In this document: in pieces, positions 35,211 to 44,741 of the stretch | How positions within the stretch are numbered: position 1 is the first letter of the stretch | Layout of the letters: every line of letters begins with the position of its first letter | Origin: Stygiobacter sp043807765 | Lineage (GTDB): Bacteria > Bacteroidota > Ignavibacteria > Ignavibacteriales > Melioribacteraceae | DNA: 64,000 bases | Assembly (NCBI GenBank): GCA_043807765.1 | Contig: JAZDFQ010000094.1 | Location: 4,146 to 68,145 of the forward strand | Direction of reading: 5' to 3' | The notes under the pieces: generated by a model | Seen by the model: only the letters and a program-made list of their open reading frames with translations | Told to the model about the DNA's origin: nothing | The model's database searches: none | Made by a program: the position numbers and the translations under genes

Positions 35211-35891
35211 TTAGATGAACTTTTCCTTAAACTTTTCGTAATCAAGAATTCTCAGTTTGGTTCCTTCCATTTCAACATATCCTTTTTTGGCAAAAGAGTG
35301 AAGTGTTCTGGAAATTGTTTCGCGAGAGGTTCCGGCCATATTTGCCAAATCTTGTTGAAGAGGAAGTTTTTCGATCTCTACAATACCTTGCTTTATCTTG
35401 CCAATATCATCAGCTAGTTGAAGAATTACAGTTGCAACTTTTCCTTCGGCATCTTTAAGTGAAAGCGCTTTTATTTTCATATCTGCGTTTCTTAATCTTC
35501 TAGTAAGTTCTTGAAGGAGTGCAACAGAAACTTCCGGGTGTTCGTATAGGAGATTTAAGAAATCATTTCGCTGGATCAAAAAGAGTTCGCTTTCATCGAT
35601 AGCTGTAACGGTTGCAGAGCGGGTAAGTCCATCTAAAATAGCCATCTCGCCAAAGAAATCGCTATCGCCAAGGATTGTTAGAATTACTTCGCGTCCATCA
35701 TTGCTGGTTCTGCTTACTTTTACTTTCCCTTTAACAATGACAAAAAGGGCAGTGCCGGCATCTTCTTCCATCAAGATAACATCGTTTTTAGTATATGCCT
35801 TTCGCGAACCAATTTTTTCAATTTTTTCTAATGCATCATTTTCCAATTCCGAAAAAATTGGAACGTAAGTAAGGAATTCGGACGCTGCCAT
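35211..35891 (-). CDS. Crp/Fnr-family transcriptional regulator
   Basis: Protein of 226 residues. Residues about 8-120 are a cyclic-nucleotide-binding beta barrel (GTALFVIVKGKVKV, GDSDFFGEMAILDGLTRSATV). A dimerisation helix and a winged helix-turn-helix follow (LPLQQDLANMAGTSRETISRTL at about 176-197). The barrel retains GEMAILDG and RSATV near the nucleotide phosphate site, so cAMP or c-di-nucleotide binding is possible; no Fnr-type iron-sulfur cysteines are present. GAGGG precedes the ATG. It is divergent from gapA across 180 bases and could regulate it; this is inference. Confidence 0.9.
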   Translation of the reverse strand: MAASEFLTYVPIFSELENDALEKIEKIGSRKAYTKNDVILMEEDAGTALFVIVKGKVKVSRTSNDGREVILTILGDSDFFGEMAILDGLTRSATVTAIDESELFLIQRNDFLNLLYEHPEVSVALLQELTRRLRNADMKIKALSLKDAEGKVATVILQLADDIGKIKQGIVEIEKLPLQQDLANMAGTSRETISRTLHSFAKKGYVEMEGTKLRILDYEKFKEKFI

Positions 35892-36002
35892 TAAAACCCT
35901 CTACTAATTGTTAAAAAAATTTGCATGTATATAAGCAAGATAATTTTTTCGTGGATAAGGAACAACGATGTTTTTCGAAATTAAAAAGACAAGCGCGATT
36001 CG

Positions 36003-36033
36003 TTGAAACTTCTGGCACGAATGTCTATATTTG
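36003..36033 (+). promoter_or_regulatory. gapA promoter
   Basis: TTGAAA at 36003-36008, a 17-base spacer, and TATATT at 36026-36031. The latter continues as TATATTTG, which matches the Bacteroidota -7 consensus TAnnTTTG. It is 41 bases before the gapA start, whose ribosome site is AGGAG at 36061-36064 (GGAG after TA). Confidence 0.5.
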
Positions 36034-36074
36034 CCCTTGAGAAATATAACCACATGTAATAGGAGAAAGTAGTA

Positions 36075-37130
36075 ATGGCAGTAAAAGTAGGTATCAACGG
36101 ATTCGGTAGAATCGGAAGACAAATAATTGGTGTCTTAGCCGAAAGAAATCTTCTTGGAAAAGAAGTAGACGTCGTAGCAGTTGTTGATGTTAGCACCGAC
36201 GCAAAATATTTTGCTTATCAACAAAAATATGATTCCATTCATGGTAAATTCAAAGGTACAGTAACCAGCAAAAAAAGCGATCCTTCCTTAGAGACAGACG
36301 ACATACTAGTTGTTAATGGTGATGAAATTAAATGTATTATGGCTCAGAAAGATCCTTCACAATTACCTTGGAAAGAATTAGGTGTGGATATCGTTCTTGA
36401 AGCAACCGGTTTGTTCACTGATTCTGAAAAAGCTAAAGGACATTTGGCTGCCGGTGCAAAGAAAGTTCTTATCACAGCTCCGGGTAAAGGCGATGTAAAG
36501 ACTATTGTAATGGGTGTTAACGATGCTGAATATGATGCTGCAAAACATACAATCGTATCGAACGCTTCATGTACAACAAACTGTTTAGCTCCGGTTGTTC
36601 ATGTTCTTCTTAAAGAAGGAATCGGGATTGAAACCGGTTTAATGACGACTATCCACTCTTACACAGCTACACAGAAAACTGTTGATGGTCCTTCAAAGAA
36701 AGATTGGAGAGGCGGTCGCGCAGCTGCAATTAACATTATTCCATCTTCTACCGGTGCTGCAAAAGCAGTTGGAGAAGTAATGCCGGCAACAAAAGGTAAA
36801 TTAACCGGTATGTCTTTCCGCGTTCCTACAGCTAACGTTTCTGTTGTTGATTTAACTTTCCGTTCAGAAAAAGAAACCTCTATTGAAGAAATTGATGCTT
36901 TATTAAAAAAAGCAAGTGAAACTTATTTGAAGGGAATTTTAGGTTATTCTAATGAAGAAGTTGTATCTACAGATTTCATTCACGACGAACGTTCTTCAAT
37001 CTATGATTCCTTAGCTACAAAGCAGAACAACTTAAAAGGCGAAAAGAGATTCTTCAAGATAGTTACATGGTATGATAACGAATGGGGTTATTCAAACCGC
37101 GTTATCGACTTGCTCTTAAAGATGGCTTAA
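36075..37130 (+). CDS. gapA: Glyceraldehyde-3-phosphate dehydrogenase, type I
   Basis: Protein of 351 residues. NAD-binding start VGINGFGRIGRQ, active-site SNASCTTNCLAP with the catalytic Cys at about 166, HSYTATQKTVDGPS, and WYDNEWGYSNRV at the end. A lysine-rich insert around residues 55-80 makes it slightly longer than E. coli GapA. It makes 1,3-bisphosphoglycerate in glycolysis. pgk, the next enzyme, follows after a terminator, so the two can be transcribed together only by read-through. Confidence 0.97.
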   Translation: MAVKVGINGFGRIGRQIIGVLAERNLLGKEVDVVAVVDVSTDAKYFAYQQKYDSIHGKFKGTVTSKKSDPSLETDDILVVNGDEIKCIMAQKDPSQLPWKELGVDIVLEATGLFTDSEKAKGHLAAGAKKVLITAPGKGDVKTIVMGVNDAEYDAAKHTIVSNASCTTNCLAPVVHVLLKEGIGIETGLMTTIHSYTATQKTVDGPSKKDWRGGRAAAINIIPSSTGAAKAVGEVMPATKGKLTGMSFRVPTANVSVVDLTFRSEKETSIEEIDALLKKASETYLKGILGYSNEEVVSTDFIHDERSSIYDSLATKQNNLKGEKRFFKIVTWYDNEWGYSNRVIDLLLKMA

Positions 37131-37155
37131 TTAAGTTAACTTTATATTTTGTCAT

Positions 37156-37186
37156 GACGTCCGCCAACTGGCGGACGTCTTTTTAT
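37156..37186 (+). terminator. Strong intrinsic terminator between gapA and pgk
   Basis: An 11-bp perfect stem, GACGTCCGCCA (37156-37166) / TGGCGGACGTC (37169-37179), with a minimal loop is followed by TTTTT. It can lower pgk expression relative to gapA. Confidence 0.85.
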
Positions 37187-37209
37187 CACGAAGATTTATT
37201 GGAGGAAAC

Positions 37210-38409
37210 ATGAAAAAGTTAAGTATCGATAACGTTGAATTGAAAGGGAAGAGAGTTCTTGTTCGTGTTGATTTCAACGTTCCGTTAGATGAAAACTTAA
37301 AAATTACAGACGATATTAGAATAACTTCCGCATTGCCTACAATCAAAAAAATTATTGCTGAGGGTGGAAAATGTATTTTGATGAGCCACCTTGGAAGACC
37401 AAAAGGGGGACCAAATCCAAAGTACAGCTTAAAGCCGGTTGCAATCCGCTTAGGTGAATTGTTGGAAACAGACGTTAAATTTGCACCGGATTGTGTTGGC
37501 GAGCAAGTTAAATTAATCGTTGATTCTATGAAAGATGGCGAAGTATTGTTGCTTGAAAATTTACGTTTCCATGCAGAAGAAGAGAAGAATGTTCCGGAAT
37601 TTGCTCAGCAAATAGCTGAGATTGGAGATGTTTATATAAATGATGCATTTGGCTCGGCTCACCGCGCTCACGCTTCAACAGAAGGTGTAACTAAGTTTAT
37701 TAAAGTTTGCGCTTCCGGTTATTTGATGCAGAAAGAATTAGACTATCTCGGAACAGCAGTTGCTAATCCGGTTCGTCCTTTTACAGCAATTCTTGGCGGT
37801 TCAAAAATTTCCGGCAAGATTGATGTTATTGAAAACCTATTACCGAAAGTTGATTATTTATTAATCGGCGGAGGTATGGCTTACACATTCTACAAAGCAA
37901 TGGGTTACGAAATTGGGACATCACTTTTGGAAGCTGAAAAAGTTGAACTAGCTAAAGAAATGTTGGAAAAATTCAAAACTTGCAAAGCAAAAGTTCTTTT
38001 GCCAAAGGATAACGTTATTGCTTCTGAATTCAAAAACGAATCACCGGCAAATGTTGTTGATTCCAACAACATCCCGGCAGATAAAATGGGCTTGGATATT
38101 GGTCCAAACACAGTTGAAGAATTCTCTAAGATAGTATTAGAAAGCAAAACTATTGTTTGGAATGGTCCAATGGGCGTTTTCGAATTTGATAATTTTGCTA
38201 CCGGAACGAATGCAATAGCTCAAGCTTTGGCAGAGGCAACAGCAGCCGGTGCTATTACAATCATTGGCGGCGGAGATTCTGCTGCAGCTATAAGCAAAGC
38301 CGGATTGGATGATAAAGTATCTCACGTTTCAACCGGAGGCGGCGCTTCATTAGAATTCCTAGAAGGAAAAGTTCTTCCCGGAGTTGCAGCATTGAACGAT
38401 GCTCAGTAA
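37210..38409 (+). CDS. pgk: Phosphoglycerate kinase
   Basis: Protein of 399 residues, normal length. RVDFNVPLDE at the N-terminus, SHLGRPKG, LLENLRFH, GSAHRAHAST, ILGGSKISGKI, and the nucleotide site WNGPMGVFE plus GGGDSAAAI are visible. It makes ATP and 3-phosphoglycerate in glycolysis. GGAGG sits at 37200-37204 before the ATG. Terminators lie on both sides (37156, 38431). Confidence 0.98.
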   Translation: MKKLSIDNVELKGKRVLVRVDFNVPLDENLKITDDIRITSALPTIKKIIAEGGKCILMSHLGRPKGGPNPKYSLKPVAIRLGELLETDVKFAPDCVGEQVKLIVDSMKDGEVLLLENLRFHAEEEKNVPEFAQQIAEIGDVYINDAFGSAHRAHASTEGVTKFIKVCASGYLMQKELDYLGTAVANPVRPFTAILGGSKISGKIDVIENLLPKVDYLLIGGGMAYTFYKAMGYEIGTSLLEAEKVELAKEMLEKFKTCKAKVLLPKDNVIASEFKNESPANVVDSNNIPADKMGLDIGPNTVEEFSKIVLESKTIVWNGPMGVFEFDNFATGTNAIAQALAEATAAGAITIIGGGDSAAAISKAGLDDKVSHVSTGGGASLEFLEGKVLPGVAALNDAQ

Positions 38410-38430
38410 TTTGTTGTTAAGTTAAAAGGA

Positions 38431-38470
38431 AAAGAGTGGACTTGGGAACAAGTCCTACTCTTTCTTTTTA
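38431..38470 (+). terminator. Intrinsic terminator after pgk
   Basis: AAAGAGT-GGA-CTTG pairs with CAAG-TCC-TACTCTTT across 38431-38463 with a short GGAA loop, followed by CTTTTT. Confidence 0.75.
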
Positions 38471-38497
38471 GAATCATATTATTTTTGAGGAATTAAA

Positions 38498-39409
38498 ATG
38501 GGTTTAGATTCACGCGATTATTACCGTCCTTCCGGCGGCTTTTCTTTTTTTCCGCCAATGATTAAAAATCTTCTGATTGCAAACGTTGCTGTTTTTTTTG
38601 TTCAGATGATTTTTGAAAGCCTTTCGTTTGGAGGTGTTCCGGGAACATATGTTCTCAATCATTATTTCGCATTAAATCCATTAGAAGGAATCGATTCTAA
38701 TTTTCAGATATGGCAATTGCTAACATACCAGTTTATGCACGGAGACTTCATGCATATCTTCTTCAATATGCTGATGCTCTGGATGTTTGGTATGGAAATA
38801 GAAAATTTGATGGGCTCGCAAAAATTTTTGATCTTCTATATTCTGAGCGGATTAGGCGCCGGCTTTTTACAATTAGTTGGAACCCCTTTGTTATCAGATT
38901 CAGCCGGATTTACAATTGGCGCGAGTGGTGCTGTTTACGGTGTAATGATCGCCTTTGCGATGTTCTTTCCGGATAGATACATTATGTTTTATTTCCTCAT
39001 TCCGGTTAAAGCAAAATATCTTATTTCATTTTTCATTATCCTGGAATTTATTTCCGTACGCGAAGCTTCGTTTGTTGCTCACTTAGCACATTTAGGTGGA
39101 GCTTTAACAGCTTTCATTTTTCTTATGATCGATAGAAGAAAGAGTATTAACGTTGGAAAGATGTTTAATTCATTTAAAAAGCCCGGAGGTTATTCGAGTG
39201 GTTCATTCAGACAACCTTTTCAGAGAAAACCGGCGAACAAGGTAGATGTTGAAGAAGCTAAGTTTTACGATTTGAACAGCAAGCCTACTGAAGAAGAAGT
39301 AAACCAAGAAGAAATAGATAAAATTCTCGATAAGATTTCTCAGAGTGGATATCAAGGATTATCGGATCGAGAAAAACGGATACTCTTTGAAGCTAGCAAA
39401 AAGAAATAG
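38498..39409 (+). CDS. Rhomboid-family intramembrane serine protease
   Basis: Protein of 303 residues. About six membrane helices lie between residues 25 and 215. The Ser/His catalytic pair is visible: S143 in IGASGAVYG and H198 in HLAHLGGA, with the L1-loop and HIFFNMLMLW motif of helix 2. A soluble C-terminal tail of about 80 residues (charged, with EEEVNQEEIDKIL and GLSDREKRILFEAS) is typical of Bacteroidota rhomboids. It cuts membrane substrates inside the bilayer. GAGG precedes the ATG. The following lipoprotein gene overlaps its 3' end. Confidence 0.93.
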   Translation: MGLDSRDYYRPSGGFSFFPPMIKNLLIANVAVFFVQMIFESLSFGGVPGTYVLNHYFALNPLEGIDSNFQIWQLLTYQFMHGDFMHIFFNMLMLWMFGMEIENLMGSQKFLIFYILSGLGAGFLQLVGTPLLSDSAGFTIGASGAVYGVMIAFAMFFPDRYIMFYFLIPVKAKYLISFFIILEFISVREASFVAHLAHLGGALTAFIFLMIDRRKSINVGKMFNSFKKPGGYSSGSFRQPFQRKPANKVDVEEAKFYDLNSKPTEEEVNQEEIDKILDKISQSGYQGLSDREKRILFEASKKK

Positions 39410-39710
39410 CTGGAAGATTTTATTCATTGCTTTTTTATTATTCGTTTCAGCTTGCAAAGAAAACAAGCCGGATGAAGATACATTAGTTCGGTTATATGTA
39501 GAAAATCTTATTGTTGAAGAGACTCATAAGGACAATTCGGCTATTCTGAAAGAAGAAAAAGCTAAATTGTTCAAAAAATTCAAAACGACTGAAAAAGTAT
39601 TTGAAAGTGATTTAAATTCTCTTGGAAACGATAAAGAAGCCTGGGAACGATTTTTTACCAAAACAAGATTACTTTTAGATGACCTTCGCAAAAGCGGCGC
39701 TGTTAATTAA
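39387..39710 (+). CDS. Small lipoprotein, DUF4296-like
   Basis: Protein of about 107 residues if it starts at TTG 39387; a GTG at 39345 would add 14 residues. From the TTG the N-terminus is a classical lipoprotein signal (KLAKRNSWKILFIAFLLF then the lipobox VSAC). The mature part is charged and helical (DEDTLVRLYVENLIVEETH), which resembles short DUF4296-type lipoproteins of Bacteroidota. Function is unknown. It overlaps the rhomboid 3' end by 23 bases and the convergent recQ by 8 bases. Confidence 0.65.
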   Translation: MKLAKRNSWKILFIAFLLFVSACKENKPDEDTLVRLYVENLIVEETHKDNSAILKEEKAKLFKKFKTTEKVFESDLNSLGNDKEAWERFFTKTRLLLDDLRKSGAVN

Positions 39711-42282
39711 AACTTCTTTTTGATAATGCTATTCTAATTTTTGCATAACTGATTTTTCCTCCCAACGTATTCTTCAGCTCTTTTACTTCTGTAATTCCTT
39801 CATCTATCTTCGCATTTATTTCTGTAAGCTCTTCTTTGCTGATTAAATTGCTTATATCCAAATCCGGTACCATGCTTATCAAACCTTCAAGTTGAATAGA
39901 TAAAAGAGATTCTGAAATCTTGGCCAACTCGGAAATCTCAACTAGCGAATATTTTTTTTCAACTAACTCCAAAATCAGTTTCGATTTGCGGGGCAGATTG
40001 CTCGTTTGGATTTCTCTTTTACTAAGATCACTTTGTACAATCGTTTTAACGGTGTTTATTACGTCATCCCCAATTTTATTAAACATCCTTTGCGTAAAAC
40101 CGGCAACGCTTAGCAAAGCCGAGTAGGAAGCCGGTTTTGCCTTTGAGATAGCTCTTAGAATCTCATCAGTACAAATCAAGTGAGGCTGTTGTCCAAATTT
40201 TTCGGATGCATCTTTTCTGATTTGTCGAAGTGCGTTAAACAATTTCAATTCGTTTTCATATTCGGCAAGATTGCTTTTAGCTTCAGTCAACCGATCATTT
40301 GTAAAGAAGTCATTTCCGGTTTCGGAAAGTTTTATGACTTCATTGCTTATTAAAACTTTTCTAGCAATTAATAATTGTTCAATAGCCTCTTCAATCTGAT
40401 CTTTGCTGAAGTGAACGCAAGTTCCAAAAGTACTAAGTTTATTAAAAGAATAAAGTGTAGAACTGCCTTGTAAAATTTGCATGAGTGTTTTTTTTCTCAA
40501 TGGAGTTTTCGATTCATGCAAAGTGCGAAGAATAATTTCGTCTATATAGTCTAGTGATTGGGCCGTTCCGCCTTCGAGGCAATTATCGCATTTGCCGCAA
40601 CGGTAATCATTCGAATTTTGCCCAAAGTAGTTTAATATATATCCCATACGGCATTTATTAGTTGAAACAAATTCTTCCATCACTTCAAGCTTGTGTTCCA
40701 TGTTCTTCTTTATTGCTTTCAACATTGCAAGGTTCAGCTGCAATGTTTTCGATTGCACTCTTGGTTGAGCTAGCATAAAAGAAGGATTCTTCGGCGGCTT
40801 TTTGTATTCAATTATTCCACCTTGAAGCAATGCAGATAAGTCTTCTATGATATCTTCAACTGAAGTTTCCAATCGTTCGGCTATTGACTTGATATCAATT
40901 CGAGTCGATTCAGTAAAAATTTTACTTCCGTAAGACTTAGCAAGAAGCAGCAGTAAATCTTTATGTGTTGCGTTAGCAAAGTTATTTATGAAAGAGCGAA
41001 GTTGATCCGGTTTTAAGGGAAAACGGACTGTGTGATATCCATATAATTCGCTTTTAAAACTAAGGTAACCGGATTCACCCAAAACTTTTATAGATGATTG
41101 AACGATTCCGTTTGAGAGTTGATTAATCTCGAAGAGTTTGGAAAGGTTAGCGTCATGTACAATGGCAATTTCATTTTGCATTCCAACAGCAATGCCTGCG
41201 TAGTCGCATATAGCATCATAAACAAGTTCAATCTGATCTCTTGAAGGTGTAGCGCTTTTAATAAAGTATTCATGAATTTGTACGTCTCGTTCTTCGTAAA
41301 GCAAATAAACTTTTGACGGTTTTCCATCCCTACCGGCTCTTCCAATTTCTTGATAATAATTTTCAATGGACCCCGGCATATTAAAGTGAATTACTAAGCG
41401 AATATCATTTTTGTCTATTCCCATTCCGAATGCATTGGTTGCGCAAATAACTTTTACTCTGCCGGACATGAAATCATCTTGAATAATTCTTTTCATTTCC
41501 GACTGCAAACCAGCGTGATAGAAAACTGCGTTAATAGATTCTTTCCTTAAATATTCTGCTAATTCTTCTGCGCCGTTTCTGGTTGCTGTATAAACTATCG
41601 CCGGAAGTTTGTTGTTTCTGATTATCTCTGCTGCTTTCTCTTTCTTTCTAATCGATGCCATTACATTTAAGTGAAGATTTTCCCGCTCAAATCCACGCAC
41701 AAAAACTCTCGGATTTTGCAGCGACAATTGCTTTACAATATCCTCACGCACTTCTTCAGTCGCAGTTGCAGTGAAGGCTGAAACTTTTTTTATTCCTAAA
41801 TGCTCGATGAATTCGTGAATCTTTCTGTAGCTTGGTCGGAAATTATGTCCCCACTCGCTAATACAATGTGCTTCATCAATAAAAATATATTCTGGAGAGA
41901 GTTGTTTGATTTTTTCTACAAATGATGTGTTGTTAAGCTTTTCCGGAGAGACAAAGAGAATTTTTATTTGCCCGTTTGCAACAGAATTCAGAACTTTCTC
42001 ACCGGCAGCAAAGTCTAACGAGCTGTTAATGAATGAAGCGATTGTGTCTGCTTTGTTCAACGAATCAACCTGATCTTTCATTAATGCTATCAATGGAGAA
42101 ATTACGATTGCAAATTTTTTGGAAAGGAGAGATGGGATTTGGTAACATAAAGATTTTCCGGCTCCGGTAGGAAGTACAACCAACGCATTTTCACCGGAAA
42201 TAATTGAGTTTATTATTTCTGCTTGTCCGGTTCGGAAGGAAGTATAACCTAAATATTTATTGAGTGCTTCAATTGGGTTCAT
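39703..42282 (-). CDS. recQ: ATP-dependent DNA helicase RecQ family, with long C-terminal region
   Basis: Protein of 859 residues, longer than E. coli RecQ (about 610). Helicase motifs: VVLPTGAGKSLCYQ (Walker A), FIDEAHCISEWGH (DEAH), SAFTATATEEV, and GMGIDKNDIRLVIHFNMPGSIENYYQEIGRAGRDG, read as ATNAFGMGIDK and YYQEIGRAGRDG. A zinc site of four cysteines follows (CRMGYILNYF, CGKCDNC), then winged-helix regions. An HRDC-like segment is present (LRQIRKDASEKFG) and the last about 110 residues contain a further helix-turn-helix. It unwinds DNA in recombination and fork repair. It is divergent from the ABC exporter ATPase. Confidence 0.93.
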   Translation of the reverse strand: MNPIEALNKYLGYTSFRTGQAEIINSIISGENALVVLPTGAGKSLCYQIPSLLSKKFAIVISPLIALMKDQVDSLNKADTIASFINSSLDFAAGEKVLNSVANGQIKILFVSPEKLNNTSFVEKIKQLSPEYIFIDEAHCISEWGHNFRPSYRKIHEFIEHLGIKKVSAFTATATEEVREDIVKQLSLQNPRVFVRGFERENLHLNVMASIRKKEKAAEIIRNNKLPAIVYTATRNGAEELAEYLRKESINAVFYHAGLQSEMKRIIQDDFMSGRVKVICATNAFGMGIDKNDIRLVIHFNMPGSIENYYQEIGRAGRDGKPSKVYLLYEERDVQIHEYFIKSATPSRDQIELVYDAICDYAGIAVGMQNEIAIVHDANLSKLFEINQLSNGIVQSSIKVLGESGYLSFKSELYGYHTVRFPLKPDQLRSFINNFANATHKDLLLLLAKSYGSKIFTESTRIDIKSIAERLETSVEDIIEDLSALLQGGIIEYKKPPKNPSFMLAQPRVQSKTLQLNLAMLKAIKKNMEHKLEVMEEFVSTNKCRMGYILNYFGQNSNDYRCGKCDNCLEGGTAQSLDYIDEIILRTLHESKTPLRKKTLMQILQGSSTLYSFNKLSTFGTCVHFSKDQIEEAIEQLLIARKVLISNEVIKLSETGNDFFTNDRLTEAKSNLAEYENELKLFNALRQIRKDASEKFGQQPHLICTDEILRAISKAKPASYSALLSVAGFTQRMFNKIGDDVINTVKTIVQSDLSKREIQTSNLPRKSKLILELVEKKYSLVEISELAKISESLLSIQLEGLISMVPDLDISNLISKEELTEINAKIDEGITEVKELKNTLGGKISYAKIRIALSKRSFN

Positions 42283-42349
42283 TTATCAATTTGCTAGTGT
42301 TTTCAGAACATTTATCTTAACAATCAAAAATAAAGATAGAAAAGAAGAT

Positions 42350-43270
42350 ATGCTGAAAGTTAATCATACTGTTAAACATTTCGGGAATTTAACCGCGCTC
42401 GATAATATTAATCTAACAATCGAAAAAGGTGAGTTTTACGGTTTGCTAGGTCCTAACGGAGCTGGTAAAACTACTCTAATGAATATTATCGTTGGTTATA
42501 TTACTCCGGAAAATGGAAATGTCACAATTGATGGGGAAGAGATTAGCGGAAGAAACTTACAATTAAGAAAAAAACTTGGTTATGTGCCGCAAGATATTGG
42601 TTTGTATCTTGAGCTTAATGCTGAAACGAATTTGAAAATTTTTGGTGAACTTTATGAATTACATGGGAAAGAACTTCACAAGAAAATTGATGAAGCACTT
42701 GAGTTGGTTCAGTTGAAAGATCGAAGGAAAGACAAAGTAAACGAATTCTCGGGCGGAATGAAACGCCGGCTTAACATTGCAGCTAGCATTTTGCACAATC
42801 CGGCAATAATTCTTTGTGATGAACCAACTGTTGGCGTAGATCCGCAATCGAGAAATGCTATTTTTGAAATGCTGCAACAGCTTAACAAACTTGGTAAAAC
42901 AATAGTATATACAACTCATTACATGGAAGAAGCCGAACGGCTTTGCTCAAAACTTGCAATTATTGATCATGGAAAAATTATAGCAAACGGAACGCTTGTT
43001 GAATTAATTAATCTTTTGAATCAGAAAGACACGGTTAAAATTCAGAAGACTGTAGATACTACCAAAAAATTGATTCAATTAAACGAGATTGGAAGAATTA
43101 GCGAACAAGATTTCTATTATGAACTGATTCCAAATCAAGATTATGATAGGATTTCAAAAATTTATGGTAAACTTGAATTTTTTGGAATTCCAAACAATTA
43201 CATTGAAATCAGCCGGGCAACTCTGGAAGATGTTTTCCTAAATTTGACGGGAAGGAGTTTGAGAGATTGA
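42350..43270 (+). CDS. ABC transporter ATP-binding protein (ABC-2 exporter)
   Basis: Protein of 306 residues from ATG 42350; a longer in-frame start at 42260 falls inside the recQ start region and lacks family similarity. It contains Walker A GPNGAGKTTLMN, signature FSGGMKRRLNIAASIL, Walker B IILCDEPTVGVDP and an H-switch TTHYMEEAERL. The C-terminal about 80 residues fit the DrrA/CcmA type. It powers the permease that follows with a 4-base overlap. Substrate is unknown. Confidence 0.93.
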   Translation: MLKVNHTVKHFGNLTALDNINLTIEKGEFYGLLGPNGAGKTTLMNIIVGYITPENGNVTIDGEEISGRNLQLRKKLGYVPQDIGLYLELNAETNLKIFGELYELHGKELHKKIDEALELVQLKDRRKDKVNEFSGGMKRRLNIAASILHNPAIILCDEPTVGVDPQSRNAIFEMLQQLNKLGKTIVYTTHYMEEAERLCSKLAIIDHGKIIANGTLVELINLLNQKDTVKIQKTVDTTKKLIQLNEIGRISEQDFYYELIPNQDYDRISKIYGKLEFFGIPNNYIEISRATLEDVFLNLTGRSLRD

Positions 43271-44586
43271 AAACTATATATCGATTGATCATCAAGGACA
43301 CTATCCGTTTTATTAATGATAAACCGGCTATGATCTTAACTTTTATTGTTCCAATGATTATGATCATCATTTTTGGAAATATTTTTGGCGGTAGCGGCGG
43401 ACCTAGAGGTAGGGCCAATTTAATTCTTGTAAATGAGAGCAATTCGATTGTTGCAAAATTAATTGAGCAAAGACTTGATTCATCCAAATCTCTACGCCCG
43501 GTCAAAACTTATGAATCTGAAAATGGAAAAGACACTCTTAAGTTTGATGAAGAAACTGCTAAGGAATGGGTTAGAACCGGCAGAATTTCCGCAGCTGTTG
43601 TAATGCCAAAGGATTTTCTTTCCGATACATCTTCCTCGATCAAATTTAAATTCTACTATGATCCTAAAAATGAAATTGAATCTTCCATAATTCAAGGTAA
43701 CATTCAGCAAACAATTTTTACTCAGATTCCACGAATGATGCCGCTTTTGATGCAGAGAGCTGCAATTAAGGAAATTGGAAATCTGAAAGGGGAGAAGTTC
43801 GTTAAAAATATTAGTCGGATTGTAGGTGAATCTTTTGATGTGAATCCGGACAGTATTCTTCGGTCGTTAACGGTAATCGATTCTACTGCACTTTTTAGAG
43901 AAGCTAAAGATTCTAGTTCCCAGAGAAATTTTGTTAGTAACCTAGTTAAGTTCGAAAGCGAGCAGCTAGTTGGTAAGAAAATTACAAATCCCGGATTGAC
44001 AAGAACAGTTGGCGGCTGGGCAATGATGTTTCTATTATTCTCACTTACCGGCGCAGCAACAAGCATGTTTGAGGAGAGGCAAGAGGGAACTCTTAAACGC
44101 ATATTGTGTATGCCGATTTCCCGTTCACAAATCCTTTGGAGTAAATACATTTATTCCATAGTACTTGGTACGATTCAGCTTCTGGTTCTATTCTTCTTCT
44201 CTTGGGTTTTCTTTGATGTGAGCGTTTTCTCAAATTTTGGCAATCTTTTAATCGTAATGATCGCATCTGCCGCCGCTGCAGTTTCATTTGGAATGGCAAT
44301 AACTTCCGTAGTAAAAACATTAAGTCAAGCTAGTGGCTTTAGCACTTTGCTTATTCTTGTAATGTCTGCATTAGGCGGTTCGTGGTTCCCTATTAGCCTT
44401 TTGCCGGACTGGATGCAACATCTAAGCAAAGCTACAATCACATATTGGTCGGTTGAGGCATTTCTGCAAGTTTTGTGGCGTCAAGCCGATTTAATGACGA
44501 TTCTACCAAATGTTATTGTTCTACTTTTAATTGCTCTCTTGATCAATTCATATGCTTTAATTCGTTTTCAAAAGGGATGGATTTAA
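43267..44586 (+). CDS. ABC-2 type permease
   Basis: Protein of 439 residues starting with TTG that overlaps the previous TGA (TTGA). One N-terminal membrane helix (MILTFIVPMIMIIIFGNIF), a large extracytoplasmic domain (about 45-255), then five C-terminal helices including the ABC-2 signature region with EERQEGTLKRILCMPISR and a final LIALLINSYALIRFQKGW. Such YhgE/NatB-like exporters move lipids, drugs or sodium-linked substrates; nothing here defines the cargo. Confidence 0.9.
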   Translation: MKTIYRLIIKDTIRFINDKPAMILTFIVPMIMIIIFGNIFGGSGGPRGRANLILVNESNSIVAKLIEQRLDSSKSLRPVKTYESENGKDTLKFDEETAKEWVRTGRISAAVVMPKDFLSDTSSSIKFKFYYDPKNEIESSIIQGNIQQTIFTQIPRMMPLLMQRAAIKEIGNLKGEKFVKNISRIVGESFDVNPDSILRSLTVIDSTALFREAKDSSSQRNFVSNLVKFESEQLVGKKITNPGLTRTVGGWAMMFLLFSLTGAATSMFEERQEGTLKRILCMPISRSQILWSKYIYSIVLGTIQLLVLFFFSWVFFDVSVFSNFGNLLIVMIASAAAAVSFGMAITSVVKTLSQASGFSTLLILVMSALGGSWFPISLLPDWMQHLSKATITYWSVEAFLQVLWRQADLMTILPNVIVLLLIALLINSYALIRFQKGWI

Positions 44587-44678
44587 CACCATCTCTTTTT
44601 TCTCACTATTGAATGATTTCTTCTTTTTCTTGATAAAATGATTATCTAACTCTTCATTTCTCAAGCAATTAAGCCTAT

Positions 44679-44693
44679 TTTGCATGGTATAAT
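44679..44693 (+). promoter_or_regulatory. Extended -10 promoter candidate before the 3-hydroxyacyl-CoA dehydrogenase gene
   Basis: TGGTATAAT at 44685-44693 is a full extended -10 element; no good -35 is visible at the proper distance. It is 49 bases before the start codon. Confidence 0.35.
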
Positions 44694-44741
44694 TCTTGCA
44701 ACATTAACCAGTTAATTAAATTTTGAAAAGCAGAGAGTCTT

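Noticed and set aside
42260..42349. Thirty-residue N-terminal extension of the ABC ATPase
   Set aside because: It lies over the recQ start and promoter region; the ABC domain begins right at the ATG at 42350.
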